DNA of 64,000 bases from Actinomycetospora termitidis. GTDB taxonomy: Bacteria > Actinomycetota > Actinomycetes > Mycobacteriales > Pseudonocardiaceae. The position numbers and the translations under genes were made by a program. The notes beneath the pieces are model-generated. The model was not told the origin of the DNA, did no database searches, and worked only from the letters and a program-made list of their open reading frames with translations. Shown here in pieces: positions 52,540-61,128 of the stretch (positions are counted from its first letter, which is position 1; every line of letters begins with the position of its first letter). The stretch spans positions 620,001 to 684,000 of the forward strand of contig NZ_JASVWF010000002.1 of NCBI RefSeq assembly GCF_030286555.1, written 5' to 3'.

Positions 52540-53424
52540 ATGGTGAGTCGATCTTCGACGACGAACGGTCTCCCGGCGCCGCTACTCTTCGTGCTCGGTG
52601 GGGCGTCGATGTACGTCGGCGCGGCGCTCGCGGTCGGACTGTTCGAGCGGGTGTCGCCCGCGGGCGTGGCGTGGCTGCGCCTGGCCGGCGCCGCGGTCGT
52701 GCTCGGGGTGTGGCGGCTGGCGGCCCGGCGGTGGTCGCGGGGGGAGCGCGTCCGCTGGTCCCGACGGCGGGTGCTCCTCGCCGGTGCGTTCGGACTCGTC
52801 ACGGCCGGGATGAACATCGTCTTCTACGAGGCGATCGCCCGGCTGCCGCTCGGCACCGCGGTGGCGATCGAGTTCGCCGGGCCGGTGCTCGTGGCCGCGC
52901 TGGGCTCGCGGAGTCGCCGGGACTGGGCGGCGCTGGCGCTGGTGGTGCTCGGCGTCGGGCTGATCGCGGACGTCCGGCTCGAGGGCTCGCCCGCGGGCGT
53001 GGCGTTCGCGTTGCTAGCCGCCCTGCTGTGGGCGGGCTACATCGTCCTCGGCGCCCGGGTCTCGAGCGGGTCGGCGTCGACGGGGGAGGGCATCGACGGT
53101 CTCGCGATCGGGTTCGTCGTCGCCGCGGTCGTGCTCTCGCCGTTGGCCCTCACCGCCGCCCCGATCGCGGGGGAGCCGCTGCTGCTGGGTTCCGCGCTCG
53201 CTCTGGGTGTCCTGTCGTCGGTCGTGCCCTACGTGCTCGACCAGGTGGTGCTGCGTCGGGTCGGCCGGGCGCGATTCGCGCTGCTGCTGGCGCTGCTGCC
53301 GCTCACGGCCACCGTGGTGGGGCTGGTGGGCCTCGCGCAGATCCCGGCGCCGCTCGAGGCGGTGGGCATCGCGGCGGTCGTCGTGGGGGTGGCGCTGCGC
53401 CGGGAGTCGCCGGCTCCTGACTAG
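52540..53424 (+). CDS. EamA/DMT-family transporter (RhtA-like)
   Basis: 294 residues, ten helices in two EamA repeats (about 12-140 and 150-280). LYEAIARLPLGTAVAIEF-like FYEAIARLPLGTAVAIEFAG (about 90) and the second-repeat VLSSVVPYVLDQVVLRRVG (about 228) resemble threonine/homoserine exporter RhtA. Probably exports amino acids or related metabolites. ATG 52540; GTG 52543 is possible. It is 40 bases upstream of a glutamine synthetase-like gene and may be cotranscribed. Confidence 0.87.
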   Translation: MVSRSSTTNGLPAPLLFVLGGASMYVGAALAVGLFERVSPAGVAWLRLAGAAVVLGVWRLAARRWSRGERVRWSRRRVLLAGAFGLVTAGMNIVFYEAIARLPLGTAVAIEFAGPVLVAALGSRSRRDWAALALVVLGVGLIADVRLEGSPAGVAFALLAALLWAGYIVLGARVSSGSASTGEGIDGLAIGFVVAAVVLSPLALTAAPIAGEPLLLGSALALGVLSSVVPYVLDQVVLRRVGRARFALLLALLPLTATVVGLVGLAQIPAPLEAVGIAAVVVGVALRRESPAPD

Positions 53425-53464
53425 CCTGACCTGCGCCGACGGGGCGAGGGAGAGGGTGGGACGC

Positions 53465-54844
53465 ATGTCCGAACAGTTGCGCGACCGCGGCCGGGAGCTC
53501 GCCGCGGCGCTGGCCGCCGACGGGGTCGTCGGGCTGACGATCGCCTGGGCCGACAACAACGGCATCCCGCGCTCGCGCACCGTGCCGGTGTCGGCGCTGC
53601 CCCAGGTGGCGGTGGCGGGCGTCGGGGTGACGCACCTGTTCGCGGTGTTCGACACGAACGACGCCATCGCCTACGGCTCTCCGGGCATGCAGAACGCGTC
53701 CGGCGACGTCCGCCTGGTCCCGCAGCTCGACCGCATCACCCGCCTCGCCGGGCAGCCGGCCTTAGCGTGGGCGCCCGGGAAGCAGGTCACGGCCGACGGC
53801 GGGCCGTGGGCGTTCGACCAGCGCTCCGTGCTGGAGCGGGTCGTCGAGGCGCTCGCCGCCGACGGCACCACCGCGCTGGTCGGCTACGAGATGGAGTTCG
53901 GGGTCTTCGAGCAGGCGACGGACCCGGAGGACACCGAGCTCCTCGCCGCCCACTCCGGGCCCGCGTACAGCCCGCACGCGCTGCTGCCGATCGACGGCTT
54001 CATCGCGTCCGTGATGCGCGACGCCGAGGCCAACGGGCTGCGCCTGGGCCAGGTCCACGCCGAGTACGGGCCGGCGCAGGTCGAACTCTCGCTGGCCGCC
54101 ACGGACCCGCTCACGGCCGCCGACCAGCAGTTGCTCGCCCGGCAGACGATCCTCGCGGCGGCGGAGGCCCACGGCCTGCGGGTCTCCTTCGCCCCGCTGC
54201 CGACCCTGAACGGCGCGGGCAACGGGTGGCACGTGCACACGTCGCTGTGGCGCGGCGGGGAGAACCTGCTCGCCGGCGGCCCGGAGGGCCCGCGCGGGAC
54301 GGCCGGCGCCGGCTACGTCGCCGGACTGCTGCGCGACCTGCCCGCGCTCGCCGCGCTCACCGCACCGTCGCTCGGGTCGCTGGCCCGACAGCGCCCCGGC
54401 TTCTTCGCCGGGGCGTTCTCCGGGTTCTGGGGCGTGGAGAACCGCGAGGCCCCGCTGCGCTACGTGCCGGGCTCGGCGCTGCTCGGCGAGGACCACGCCA
54501 ACGTCGAGCTGAAGGTCTCCGACGCCTCGGCCAACCCGTACCTCGCGCTCGCCGCCCTCCTGACGGCGGGTGCGGCCGGCATCGAGGAGAACCTGGTGCC
54601 GCCGGCGCCGACCGCCGAGGACCCGGGCACGTGGAAGAAGAAGCAGCGCGCCGCGGCCGGCGTCGAGCGGCTGCCGGGGACGCAGGCCGAGCAGGAGGAG
54701 GCCCTCGTCGGGAACCCGCGCATCGCCGGCGTGCTCGGTGACGACCTCCTGGCCGCCTTCCTCGCGGTGCGCCGCGCGGACGCGGCGTGGGCCGCGGAGA
54801 AGGACACCGAGGAGGTCCTCGCCGCCTGGCGCTGGCGCTACTGA
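53465..54844 (+). CDS. Glutamine synthetase-family ligase (GlnA4-like)
   Basis: 459-residue ATP-dependent gamma-glutamyl ligase. The beta-grasp start is VVGLTIAWADNNGIPRSRTV; the catalytic domain has YEMEFGVFE (about 140), AEYGPAQVELS (about 199), GNGWHVHTSLW (about 255) and NREAPLRYV (about 327), the metal- and ATP-site blocks. The sequence departs from true GlnA (no DGSS loop, no adenylylation Tyr block), so polyamine or another amine is the likely acceptor, as in Streptomyces GlnA homologues. ATG 53465. Confidence 0.85.
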   Translation: MSEQLRDRGRELAAALAADGVVGLTIAWADNNGIPRSRTVPVSALPQVAVAGVGVTHLFAVFDTNDAIAYGSPGMQNASGDVRLVPQLDRITRLAGQPALAWAPGKQVTADGGPWAFDQRSVLERVVEALAADGTTALVGYEMEFGVFEQATDPEDTELLAAHSGPAYSPHALLPIDGFIASVMRDAEANGLRLGQVHAEYGPAQVELSLAATDPLTAADQQLLARQTILAAAEAHGLRVSFAPLPTLNGAGNGWHVHTSLWRGGENLLAGGPEGPRGTAGAGYVAGLLRDLPALAALTAPSLGSLARQRPGFFAGAFSGFWGVENREAPLRYVPGSALLGEDHANVELKVSDASANPYLALAALLTAGAAGIEENLVPPAPTAEDPGTWKKKQRAAAGVERLPGTQAEQEEALVGNPRIAGVLGDDLLAAFLAVRRADAAWAAEKDTEEVLAAWRWRY

Positions 54845-54907
54845 TCACCCGACGGGGCGGCCGTCCCTCGCGCCGACACGACGTCCCGTCGGCGATCATC
54901 GGTCCCC

Positions 54908-55906
54908 GTGGGACACCCCGGAGGCCGCGCCGCGGCGAGCGCGCTCGTCACCGCCGTCGTCCTGCTCCCCGAGGTGGTCGGGCTCGACCGGACGGCGCCG
55001 TGGCCGATCGTCACGGCGTTCCGGCGCCGGCTCGCCCTCGGTGCGGGCGCCCTCGCCGCCGGGGCGGCGGTCCGCCCGGGGCCGTGGCGGGCCGCCGGCG
55101 CCGGGGTGGGCCTCGTGGCGGCGGCCGCCGTGGTCCTGTCGGCGGTGCGGCACCGGGCCCGCACCGGGGAGGGCGCGACCGACGGCGAGCCGGTGAGCGT
55201 GCTCGGGGCGAACGTGTGGATCGGCCGGGCGGACCCGGTCGCGCTCGGGGACCTGGTGCGGTGCGAGCGGCCGGACGTCGTGGTCCTGCTGGAGTCCGGG
55301 GACCGCTTCCGCCGGGCGCTCACGGCGGAGATCGACGACCTCGGGTACCGGGGGTGGTCCGGCGCTCCGGGCCGCGCCGAGGTCGAGGCCGCGGGGGCCG
55401 GGGACCACGCGTGCACGTCGGTGCTGGTCGCCCCCCGGCTCGGTGACGTCACGGCGCGGGCGGTCACCCGGGACACGGCCTCGGGCTGGATCGAGGTCAC
55501 GGGCGGCGGGCTCGGCGACACGCGGGTCCTCGCGGTGCACCCCGCCGTCCTGCTGCCGCGCCGCACCCACGAGTGGCGCCGCGAACTCGCCCGCCTGGCC
55601 GGTCTGGTCGCCGACGACCCGCGACCAACGGTCGTCGTCGGGGACCTCAACGCCACCCTGGACCACCGGGCCCTGCAGTCCGTCCTGCGCCACCTCCGCT
55701 CGGCCTCCGCGGAGGTCGGCCGGGCCCGGGTGGGAACGTGGCCCGCGGGGCGGTCCCGTCGACTCGGGGTCGCGATCGACCACGTCCTCGTGTCCGCCGC
55801 CGTGGGCGTCGAGTCCGTCGAGGTGCTCGACGTCCCCGGCAGCGACCACCGCGCGCTGCTCGCGCGGCTCAGACGTCCGAGAGGCGCCGCAGCTCCTCGT
55901 CGGTGA
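54908..55906 (+). CDS. Membrane-anchored endonuclease/exonuclease/phosphatase family protein
   Basis: 332 residues. Two to three N-terminal helices (about 10-85) precede an EEP domain: GANVWIG (about 98), LLESGDRF (about 122), VVGDLNATLDH (about 238), IDHVLV (about 280) and GSDHRAL (about 298). These are the Mg-binding and catalytic residues, so the enzyme probably cleaves phosphodiesters outside or at the membrane. GTG 54908. Its last 38 bases overlap the end of the convergent aldo/keto reductase gene. Confidence 0.85.
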   Translation: MGHPGGRAAASALVTAVVLLPEVVGLDRTAPWPIVTAFRRRLALGAGALAAGAAVRPGPWRAAGAGVGLVAAAAVVLSAVRHRARTGEGATDGEPVSVLGANVWIGRADPVALGDLVRCERPDVVVLLESGDRFRRALTAEIDDLGYRGWSGAPGRAEVEAAGAGDHACTSVLVAPRLGDVTARAVTRDTASGWIEVTGGGLGDTRVLAVHPAVLLPRRTHEWRRELARLAGLVADDPRPTVVVGDLNATLDHRALQSVLRHLRSASAEVGRARVGTWPAGRSRRLGVAIDHVLVSAAVGVESVEVLDVPGSDHRALLARLRRPRGAAAPRR

Positions 55907-56807
55907 GCCGCAGCGAGACAGCGGGCAGGATCTCCTGCAGCTGCTCGACCGTCCGGCCCGAGGCGATCGGTGCCCCGACGGTCGGCTGTGCGGCGAGCCA
56001 CGCGAGCGAGACCGCCGCGACCGGGACGTCGTGGGCCGCCGCGATCTCGTCGAGCACCCCGAGCACGGCCACGCCGTGGTCGTCGAGGTAGGCGCGGGCG
56101 CCCTCGGCGCGGGCGCTCGCCATCGCGCCGGACGACGCCCCGGAGTCGACGGTGTCCTGCCCGGGCCGGTACTTGCCGGTCAGGAAGCCCTTGGCCAGCC
56201 CGAAGTACGGGTAGCAGACCAGGCCCTCGCGGTCGACGAACGGAGCGAGGTCACGTTCGTAGTCCCGCTCGACGAGATTGTAGTGCGGCTGCACCGCGCT
56301 GAACGGGGTCAGGTCGTGCTTCTCGGCGAGCTCGAGGGCGCAGGCGAGCCGGTCCTCGTCGAAGTTCGAGGCGCCGACGGCCCGCACCTTCCCCGCCCGC
56401 ACGAGCTCGTCGAACGCCGCGACGTAGTCCTCCTGCGGGGTGTCCGGGTCGTCGCGGTGGGCGTAGTACAGGTCGATGTGGTCGGTCTGCAGCCGGCGCA
56501 GCGAGTCGTCGCACGCGGCCCGGACGTTCTCCGGACGCAGGCCCTTGCGCTGCTCCCAGGAGCCGACCTTCGTCGCGATCACCACGTCGTCGCGGCGCCC
56601 CGTCCGCGCCAGCCAGTTCCCGATCACGGTCTCGGACTCGCCGCCGGAGTTCCCCTCGGCGCGCGCCATGTAGGAGTCGGCGGTGTCGATCATGCGGCCG
56701 CCGGCGTCGACGAAGGCGTCGAGGAGGGCGAACGACGTCGGCTCGTCCGCCGTCCACCCGAACACGTTGCCGCCCAGGCACAACCCGTCGTCAGGAAGAG
56801 AGGTCAT
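55869..56807 (-). CDS. Aldo/keto reductase
   Basis: 312-residue NADPH-dependent (beta/alpha)8 oxidoreductase. MIDTADSYMARAEG (about residue 39) holds the catalytic Asp and Tyr, VVIATKVG (about 75) the Lys, and DLYYAHRDDPDTP (about 111) the His. C-terminal IASGRTVEQLQEI binds the cofactor phosphate. Substrate unknown; the group includes YajO/Tas-like enzymes for sugars and small aldehydes. ATG 56807. Confidence 0.92.
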   Translation of the reverse strand: MTSLPDDGLCLGGNVFGWTADEPTSFALLDAFVDAGGRMIDTADSYMARAEGNSGGESETVIGNWLARTGRRDDVVIATKVGSWEQRKGLRPENVRAACDDSLRRLQTDHIDLYYAHRDDPDTPQEDYVAAFDELVRAGKVRAVGASNFDEDRLACALELAEKHDLTPFSAVQPHYNLVERDYERDLAPFVDREGLVCYPYFGLAKGFLTGKYRPGQDTVDSGASSGAMASARAEGARAYLDDHGVAVLGVLDEIAAAHDVPVAAVSLAWLAAQPTVGAPIASGRTVEQLQEILPAVSLRLTDEELRRLSDV

Positions 56808-56883
56808 GCCCCCGGTCTACCCGCACGGAACCGAGGCAGACCCTGCACGCGGGGCCGGGGATCTTGGTCGCGGTGATCGCGCG

Positions 56884-57366
56884 GTGGCAGTGTCCCCGGG
56901 CGTGGAGGAACTCCTCGGCGAGGTCGCCGTGCTCGGCGAGACCCCGACCCTGCTCGTGGCCTGCGGGTTCGACGGCGCGCTCGCCCCGCTCGGCGACGAC
57001 CGGGCGCTGCAGCAGTCCTCCGAGGCGCTCAACGTCCTGCTCGCCCTGCCCGGGACCACCGTGGCCGTCATCTCACGACGACCCGCCGACGAGGTCGCCG
57101 AGCTGATGTTCCTGTCGGGCGCCAAGGGCGGGCTGCGGATGGTCGCGCCGGACGACGTCGGGGCCCTCCGGCGGGAGCTCGGCGGCGTGGCCCTCGTCGT
57201 CGACGCAGACCCGGACTCGCTCACCGGCCTCGCCGACACCGACCTGGGCGTCCTCGTCGACGAGGAGTCCGATCCCGACGCCGATCCCGAGCAGCGGGTC
57301 TACCGCGTCACGGAGGCCGAGGACGTCGTCGAGGTCCTCGAGGAGCTGGTCAGCGCACGCCGGTGA
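56884..57366 (+). CDS. Trehalose-phosphatase-like HAD protein lacking the nucleophile
   Basis: 160-residue protein resembling the N-terminal part of OtsB-type HAD phosphatases: TPTLLVACGFDGALAPLGDD (about residues 17-36) aligns with LLVALDFDGTLAPxxDD. The first catalytic Asp of DxD is Gly (CGFDG), and Thr after the second Asp is Ala. VAVISRRPADEVAEL corresponds to motif II. The domain is cut short of motif IV. It is therefore probably a non-catalytic remnant or binding protein. GTG 56884 is likely; GTG 56890 and ATG 56806 are alternatives. Converges on cysQ with a 17-base overlap. Confidence 0.65.
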   Translation: MAVSPGVEELLGEVAVLGETPTLLVACGFDGALAPLGDDRALQQSSEALNVLLALPGTTVAVISRRPADEVAELMFLSGAKGGLRMVAPDDVGALRRELGGVALVVDADPDSLTGLADTDLGVLVDEESDPDADPEQRVYRVTEAEDVVEVLEELVSARR

Positions 57367-58129
57367 GCGCCGAGAGCACCGCCGCGTGCACACTCGGGCG
57401 GGCGATGAGCAGGTCGGGGGAGTAGGGGTCGTCCTGCCCGTAGGGCACGGGGGAGCCGTCGATGCGGGTCGCGAGCAGGCCCGCCGCCATCGCCACCGCC
57501 ATCGGCGCGGCGTTGTCCCACTCGTACTGCCCGCCGGAGTGCAGGTACACGTCGGCCTCGCCGCGCAGCACTGCGAGCATCTTGACCCCGGCCGCGGACC
57601 GGCGCACCAGCCGCACCCGGAACGCCCGCTCCACCGCGCGCAGCTCGTGCGGGGGCCGTGAGCGGCTGACGGTGACCGCCAGCTCATCGCCCAGGGGCGT
57701 GTCGGGGACCGCCTCGACCGTGCCCGAGTCGACCAGCGCGTCCGCGCCCGGGATCGCCACCGCCCCCGCAGCGAGCCGGCCGTCGACGACGAGGGCCACG
57801 TGTACCCCCCACTCGTCGGTGCCGCGGCCGAACCCGGAGGACCCGTCGAGCGGGTCGACGATCCAGAGCCGGTGGGCGCCCTGCCGGTCGTGCGGGTCGA
57901 GCGAGCCCTCCTCGGAGAGCACCGCGTCGTCGGGACGGAGCCGCGCGAGCTCGCGGGTGAGGAACTGGTGCGCCTGCTCGTCGCCCGCGTACTCCCGGTC
58001 CCGGCCCGGCGGCGTCGACGCCCGGAGGTCCAGCAGCAGCCGTCCGGTCGCGTCGGCCAGCTCCCGCGCGAGCGCGGCGTCGTCGGCGTAGGCGGGGCTC
58101 CCCGGGATCACGGTGTCTGCGGCGCTCAC
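57350..58129 (-). CDS. cysQ: 3'(2'),5'-bisphosphate nucleotidase, inositol monophosphatase family
   Basis: 259-residue Mg-dependent phosphatase that removes the 3'-phosphate of PAP, a product of sulfate assimilation. The metal motif WIVDPLDGSSGF lies near 93, EEGS near 75, and WDNAAPMAVAMAAG near 209, all family signatures. Start GTG 58129. Inositol phosphatase activity is an alternative assignment, as the family overlaps. Confidence 0.88.
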   Translation of the reverse strand: MSAADTVIPGSPAYADDAALARELADATGRLLLDLRASTPPGRDREYAGDEQAHQFLTRELARLRPDDAVLSEEGSLDPHDRQGAHRLWIVDPLDGSSGFGRGTDEWGVHVALVVDGRLAAGAVAIPGADALVDSGTVEAVPDTPLGDELAVTVSRSRPPHELRAVERAFRVRLVRRSAAGVKMLAVLRGEADVYLHSGGQYEWDNAAPMAVAMAAGLLATRIDGSPVPYGQDDPYSPDLLIARPSVHAAVLSALTGVR

Positions 58130-58225
58130 CCCCCGATCTTCGCCCACGACGGCGGGTCGGTGCGCACCGGCAGGGTGTCGTCCGTGATCGCGGCGGTGGC
58201 GTGGGTGTGGCGGCGAGTCGATCTG

Positions 58226-58293
58226 CACGATCTCGTCGGAACGCGCGGACCGATCGGTCCCCGCCCCTGTCCGCGCGGCGGAACGAGATCTTG
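58226..58293. repeat. 68-bp element with terminal inverted repeats, copy 2
   Basis: CACGATCTC (58226-58234) and GAGATCTTG (58285-58293) bound the element, with GGACCGATCGGTCC at 58247-58260. Length and internal spacing equal those of copy 1 at 15454-15521. It lies in the gap between cysQ and the next gene, 6 bases beyond that gene's stop. Confidence 0.8.
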
Positions 58294-58299
58294 CCGTCT

Positions 58300-58587
58300 C
58301 TAGGGCGTCTCCGCCGCGACGAGGACCCGGGCGAGTTCGTCGAGGACGGCCAGACGGGCCGCGTCGTCGTCCAGGGTGCGAGGCACCTGGTCGAGCAGCA
58401 GCCGCGCCAGGCTCGCCAGGCTCACGACCTGCGCCGCGAACTCCTCCGGCCCGCCCAGCTCGCCGAGCAGACCCCCGACGGCCTGGAGGTCCCCGTCGTC
58501 CATCGCGCGGATGACGGCCACGGAGCGCTCGTGGACGGTCGCCGGGTCGGGGCCGGGGATGTCGTCGGCGTCGGGGTGCTGGGTCAT
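58300..58587 (-). CDS. Hypothetical helical protein, 95 residues
   Basis: An acidic N-terminus (MTQHPDADDIPGPD) is followed by an all-helical stretch (RSVAVIRAMDDGDLQAVGGL, SLASLARLLLDQV, LAVLDELARVLVA). No recognised domain. Codon use is typical of real genes here. ATG 58587 is chosen over 58599. It abuts a decayed PIN-domain gene on the other strand. Confidence 0.6.
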   Translation of the reverse strand: MTQHPDADDIPGPDPATVHERSVAVIRAMDDGDLQAVGGLLGELGGPEEFAAQVVSLASLARLLLDQVPRTLDDDAARLAVLDELARVLVAAETP

Positions 58588-58601
58588 GCGGTCGAGCATT
58601 C

Positions 58602-58742
58602 CAGGAGCCGGGGTACGACGCCGTGCAGCTCGCCTCGGCCCGCGCGGCCGCCGGGGCCGACGACCGCATCCGCACGTTCGCCGCCTTCGACCGTCAGCTG
58701 TGCGACGCCGCCGCGGAGGAGGGGTTCGTCGTCGTGCCCTGA
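58602..58742 (+). pseudogene. 3' remnant of a VapC-type PIN-domain toxin gene
   Basis: Read from 58602, the frame gives EPGYDAVQLASARAAAG and then FAAFDRQLCDAAAEEGFVVV before TGA at 58740-58742. This matches the end of VapC toxins: the YDA-xxLA helix and the FDxxL...A...G active-site strand. No start or N-terminal PIN half exists upstream in this frame; a minus-strand gene begins there instead. It is a truncated relic that now overlaps the thioesterase gene antisense. Confidence 0.6.
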
Positions 58743-59146
58743 CGCAGCGCGATGACGGACTTCGTGATCTGGCTGCGCGCGACGAGGCGGTCGCCCACCA
58801 TCGCCGTCGCGCTCAGGAACCCGAGCCGCCGGGTGCGGCGCTCCAGCACCGCGGTCACCAGGACCTCCTCGCCCCGCTGTCCGGGGCTGAGCAGCTGCGT
58901 CGAGATGTGGTGGGTGACGGCGTGCTCGTCGTCGGTCAGCTCCGGCAGCAGCGTCAGGAAGCCCTGCAGCTCGAGGATCGCGCCGAGCGCGCCCGCGTGC
59001 AGCGTCCCACCGGGGTTGATCGCGAGCCCCTCGACCGGGAACACGAGTCCGGCCGTGGGCGCGGCGGGGTCGGCCGGGCGGGCCCCGAGCGCGTCCTGCA
59101 GCGGGATGGCCAGGGCGGCGGCGGCACGGTCGGCGATCGAGGTCAC
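58694..59146 (-). CDS. PaaI-family hotdog thioesterase
   Basis: 150-residue hotdog-fold protein. VEGLAINPGGTLHAGALGAI (about 38-57) corresponds to the HGG-type acyl-CoA thioesterase motif, with THHISTQLLSPGQRGEEVLV as the long following strand. It probably hydrolyses aromatic or short acyl-CoA. Start at 59146. The last 49 bases lie across the VapC relic on the opposite strand. Confidence 0.82.
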   Translation of the reverse strand: MTSIADRAAAALAIPLQDALGARPADPAAPTAGLVFPVEGLAINPGGTLHAGALGAILELQGFLTLLPELTDDEHAVTHHISTQLLSPGQRGEEVLVTAVLERRTRRLGFLSATAMVGDRLVARSQITKSVIALRQGTTTNPSSAAASHS

Positions 59147-59162
59147 GCGATCATCCTCCCGC

Positions 59163-59378
59163 TCAGCGCAGGCCCTCCCGGTTCAGCACCGACAACGCCC
59201 AGGCGGACAGCCCCCCGAGCACGAGGCAGACCGCGAGCAGCGCCGCGAACCACCACACGCCGGTCACCACGAGCAGGACCGCCCACAGCACGCCCAGCGT
59301 CGCGTTGAACCACAGCAGGAACACGTAGCGGCGGCGCTCGTCGGGGCGGACCCGCTCCTCCATCGGCACGTCCGCCAC
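59163..59378 (-). CDS. Small membrane protein with two helices
   Basis: 71 residues. A charged N-terminus (VRPDERRRY) is followed by helices FNATLGVLWAVLLVVTGVW and ALLAVCLVLGGLSAWALSVL. No family recognised. ATG 59378, or ATG 59363 (MEERVRPDE). It lies 16 bases upstream of the thioesterase gene on the same strand and may be cotranscribed. Confidence 0.7.
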   Translation of the reverse strand: MADVPMEERVRPDERRRYVFLLWFNATLGVLWAVLLVVTGVWWFAALLAVCLVLGGLSAWALSVLNREGLR

Positions 59379-59496
59379 GGTAGCCGGTGGTGTCGTCGCG
59401 CCGGTCGAGCGAAGGGCCCGTTCGGTCGGATAGGCGGGCCCTGGGCGCCCCTGGCCAGTGGCACGGTCTCCTGGCCGTGGGCGCCCTTCGGCGGCT

Positions 59497-60438
59497 CTAT
59501 CGACCGGAGGTGCCCTTCGCTCGGACCGGATGGCCGCTGCTGCCGGGCACGGGTTCCCGACGACGGCGGGGCCACGTCCCGAGCCCGACGAACATGCCGA
59601 CGAGGGCGATCGCCAGCCCGAGCACCGCCCGGCCCGTCAGCGCCTCGGAGAGGAACGGGACCGCCAGCAGCGCGGTCGTCGCGGGGGAGAGGTTCAGCAG
59701 CGCGGACACGTGCACCGTGGAGCGCCGGCGCAGCAGCACGAACATCACCGCGAAGGTGCCGGCGGAGTTGACCACGCCGAGCCACACCACCGAGAGCCAG
59801 CCACCGGTCCCCGTCGGGAGCCACTGCGGCGAGAGGAACGGCATCGCCACGGCCAGGACGACCATCGACGTGACCATCTGGACGGTCACGCTCGCGGCGA
59901 CGGGCGTGTCGTCGTTGAACCGCTTCTGGTAGAGCGTGCCCGCCGTCAGGAACGCCATGCCCAGCACGGGCAGCAGTACCGGGCCGCCGCCGGTCAGGTT
60001 GCCGGACACCACGACGTAGACCCCGACCGCACCGATCAGCAGCCCGATCACCGGGCCGGCGCCGAGCCGGGTCCGGAGCACCAGCGGCGTGAGCAGCCCG
60101 ACGAGCAGCGGCGCGAGGCCGACGATCAGGCTCGTCAGCCCGGCCGGGACGCCGCGCGAGAGCCCGGTGAACACCGCCGAGAACACCCCGACCTGCAGCA
60201 GCAGTGCGGTCACCACGAGGTGCACCAGGGCCCGGCCCCGCGGCGTCGCCGGCCGCAGCCAGGCCGCTGCGGCCCCGGTGACGGCGGCCGCGATGACGAA
60301 CCGCCAGAACAGCACCGTCGGGACGTCCGTGGTGCGGGTGGCCAGCTTCGCGGCGATGAACCCGGAGGCCCACAGCAGCACGAACAGCACGCTGAGCACG
60401 ACGATGAGGCCGCGGTCGGTCGACCGGGTGGGCGTCAC
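59497..60438 (-). CDS. EamA/DMT-family transporter
   Basis: 313 residues with ten helices in two EamA repeats. LIVVLSVLFVLLWASGFIAA starts repeat 1; GMAFLTAGTLYQKRF (about 166) and a late LLNLSPATTALLAVPFLSEA (about 248) mark repeat 2. Probable exporter of metabolites; substrate unknown. GTG 60438. The sequence 59379-59496 upstream of its end shows nothing else. Distinct in sequence from the RhtA-like gene at 52.5 kb. Confidence 0.87.
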   Translation of the reverse strand: MTPTRSTDRGLIVVLSVLFVLLWASGFIAAKLATRTTDVPTVLFWRFVIAAAVTGAAAAWLRPATPRGRALVHLVVTALLLQVGVFSAVFTGLSRGVPAGLTSLIVGLAPLLVGLLTPLVLRTRLGAGPVIGLLIGAVGVYVVVSGNLTGGGPVLLPVLGMAFLTAGTLYQKRFNDDTPVAASVTVQMVTSMVVLAVAMPFLSPQWLPTGTGGWLSVVWLGVVNSAGTFAVMFVLLRRRSTVHVSALLNLSPATTALLAVPFLSEALTGRAVLGLAIALVGMFVGLGTWPRRRREPVPGSSGHPVRAKGTSGR

Positions 60439-60483
60439 GCCATCACCCAACGGACCGTCGTGTCGATCCGCAAGCGGAGCCGG

Positions 60484-60888
60484 TCAGTCGGCGTCGATGG
60501 CTCGGGCGACGTCGGGATGCACCGTTCGGAGCCCCGCGTCGAACGTGATGACGGTGCTCCCCCGGGCGCGGGCCAGCGCCGCGAGGTAGGCGTCCGTGAC
60601 CTGACGGTGTCCGATCACCCCGTCGAGGCGGACGTCGAGGAAGCTGAGGTCGTCGCCCCAGAACTCGTGTCGAGGGTCCTGGTGAACGGCGCGGAGGACC
60701 GATCGGGCAGTAGCGGCGTCGAGACGGCCACGCAGCAACTGCCGGACGAGACTGCCCTCGGTGATCGGGCAGGTCGCGAAGCCCGCGTCGGACTGCTGCA
60801 GCCAACGCTCCGCGGCGTCGTGGTGGACGTGGTCGGCGACGACGAGTGCGATGAGCACGTTCGCGTCGAGGAGTGGCGCCGTGGTCAC
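60484..60888 (-). CDS. vapC: VapC-type PIN-domain ribonuclease toxin
   Basis: 134-residue PIN nuclease. Acidic active-site residues are visible: LLDANVLIALV (Asp), TEGSLVRQLL (Glu), VTDAYLAALA (Asp) and ITFDAGL (Asp). Relatives cleave tRNA or rRNA when freed from antitoxin. ATG overlaps the vapB stop (ATGA, 60888-60885), ensuring coupled production. Confidence 0.93.
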   Translation of the reverse strand: MTTAPLLDANVLIALVVADHVHHDAAERWLQQSDAGFATCPITEGSLVRQLLRGRLDAATARSVLRAVHQDPRHEFWGDDLSFLDVRLDGVIGHRQVTDAYLAALARARGSTVITFDAGLRTVHPDVARAIDAD

Positions 60889-61112
60889 TCCTCGTCCTCG
60901 AGGGAACGCACGTCCTCGACGGTCACGACGCCACCGAGCCTGACCAGGGGGAGCCCTGTCCGCTCGCTGCGCGACACCCCGTGTGACTCCGGGGGCGCCA
61001 TCCCGCGCCGCATGAGCTCCGCGACGACGTCGCTCAGGGTGCGTGCGGTGTCGCGGGCGATCGACATCGCGAACCGGTGCAGGTCCTCGGGAAGGTCGAT
61101 CGTCGTCCGCAT
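60885..61112 (-). CDS. vapB: VapB-type ribbon-helix-helix antitoxin
   Basis: 75 residues. The N-terminal MRTTIDLPEDLHRFAMSIAR ribbon and helix, then DTARTLSDVVAELMRRGM, form an RHH DNA-binding domain. The C-terminal acidic tail (TVEDVRSLEDEE) would wrap the toxin. It is expected to autorepress the vapBC promoter immediately upstream. Confidence 0.92.
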   Translation of the reverse strand: MRTTIDLPEDLHRFAMSIARDTARTLSDVVAELMRRGMAPPESHGVSRSERTGLPLVRLGGVVTVEDVRSLEDEE

Positions 61113-61128
61113 CAGCTCATCGTACGCA

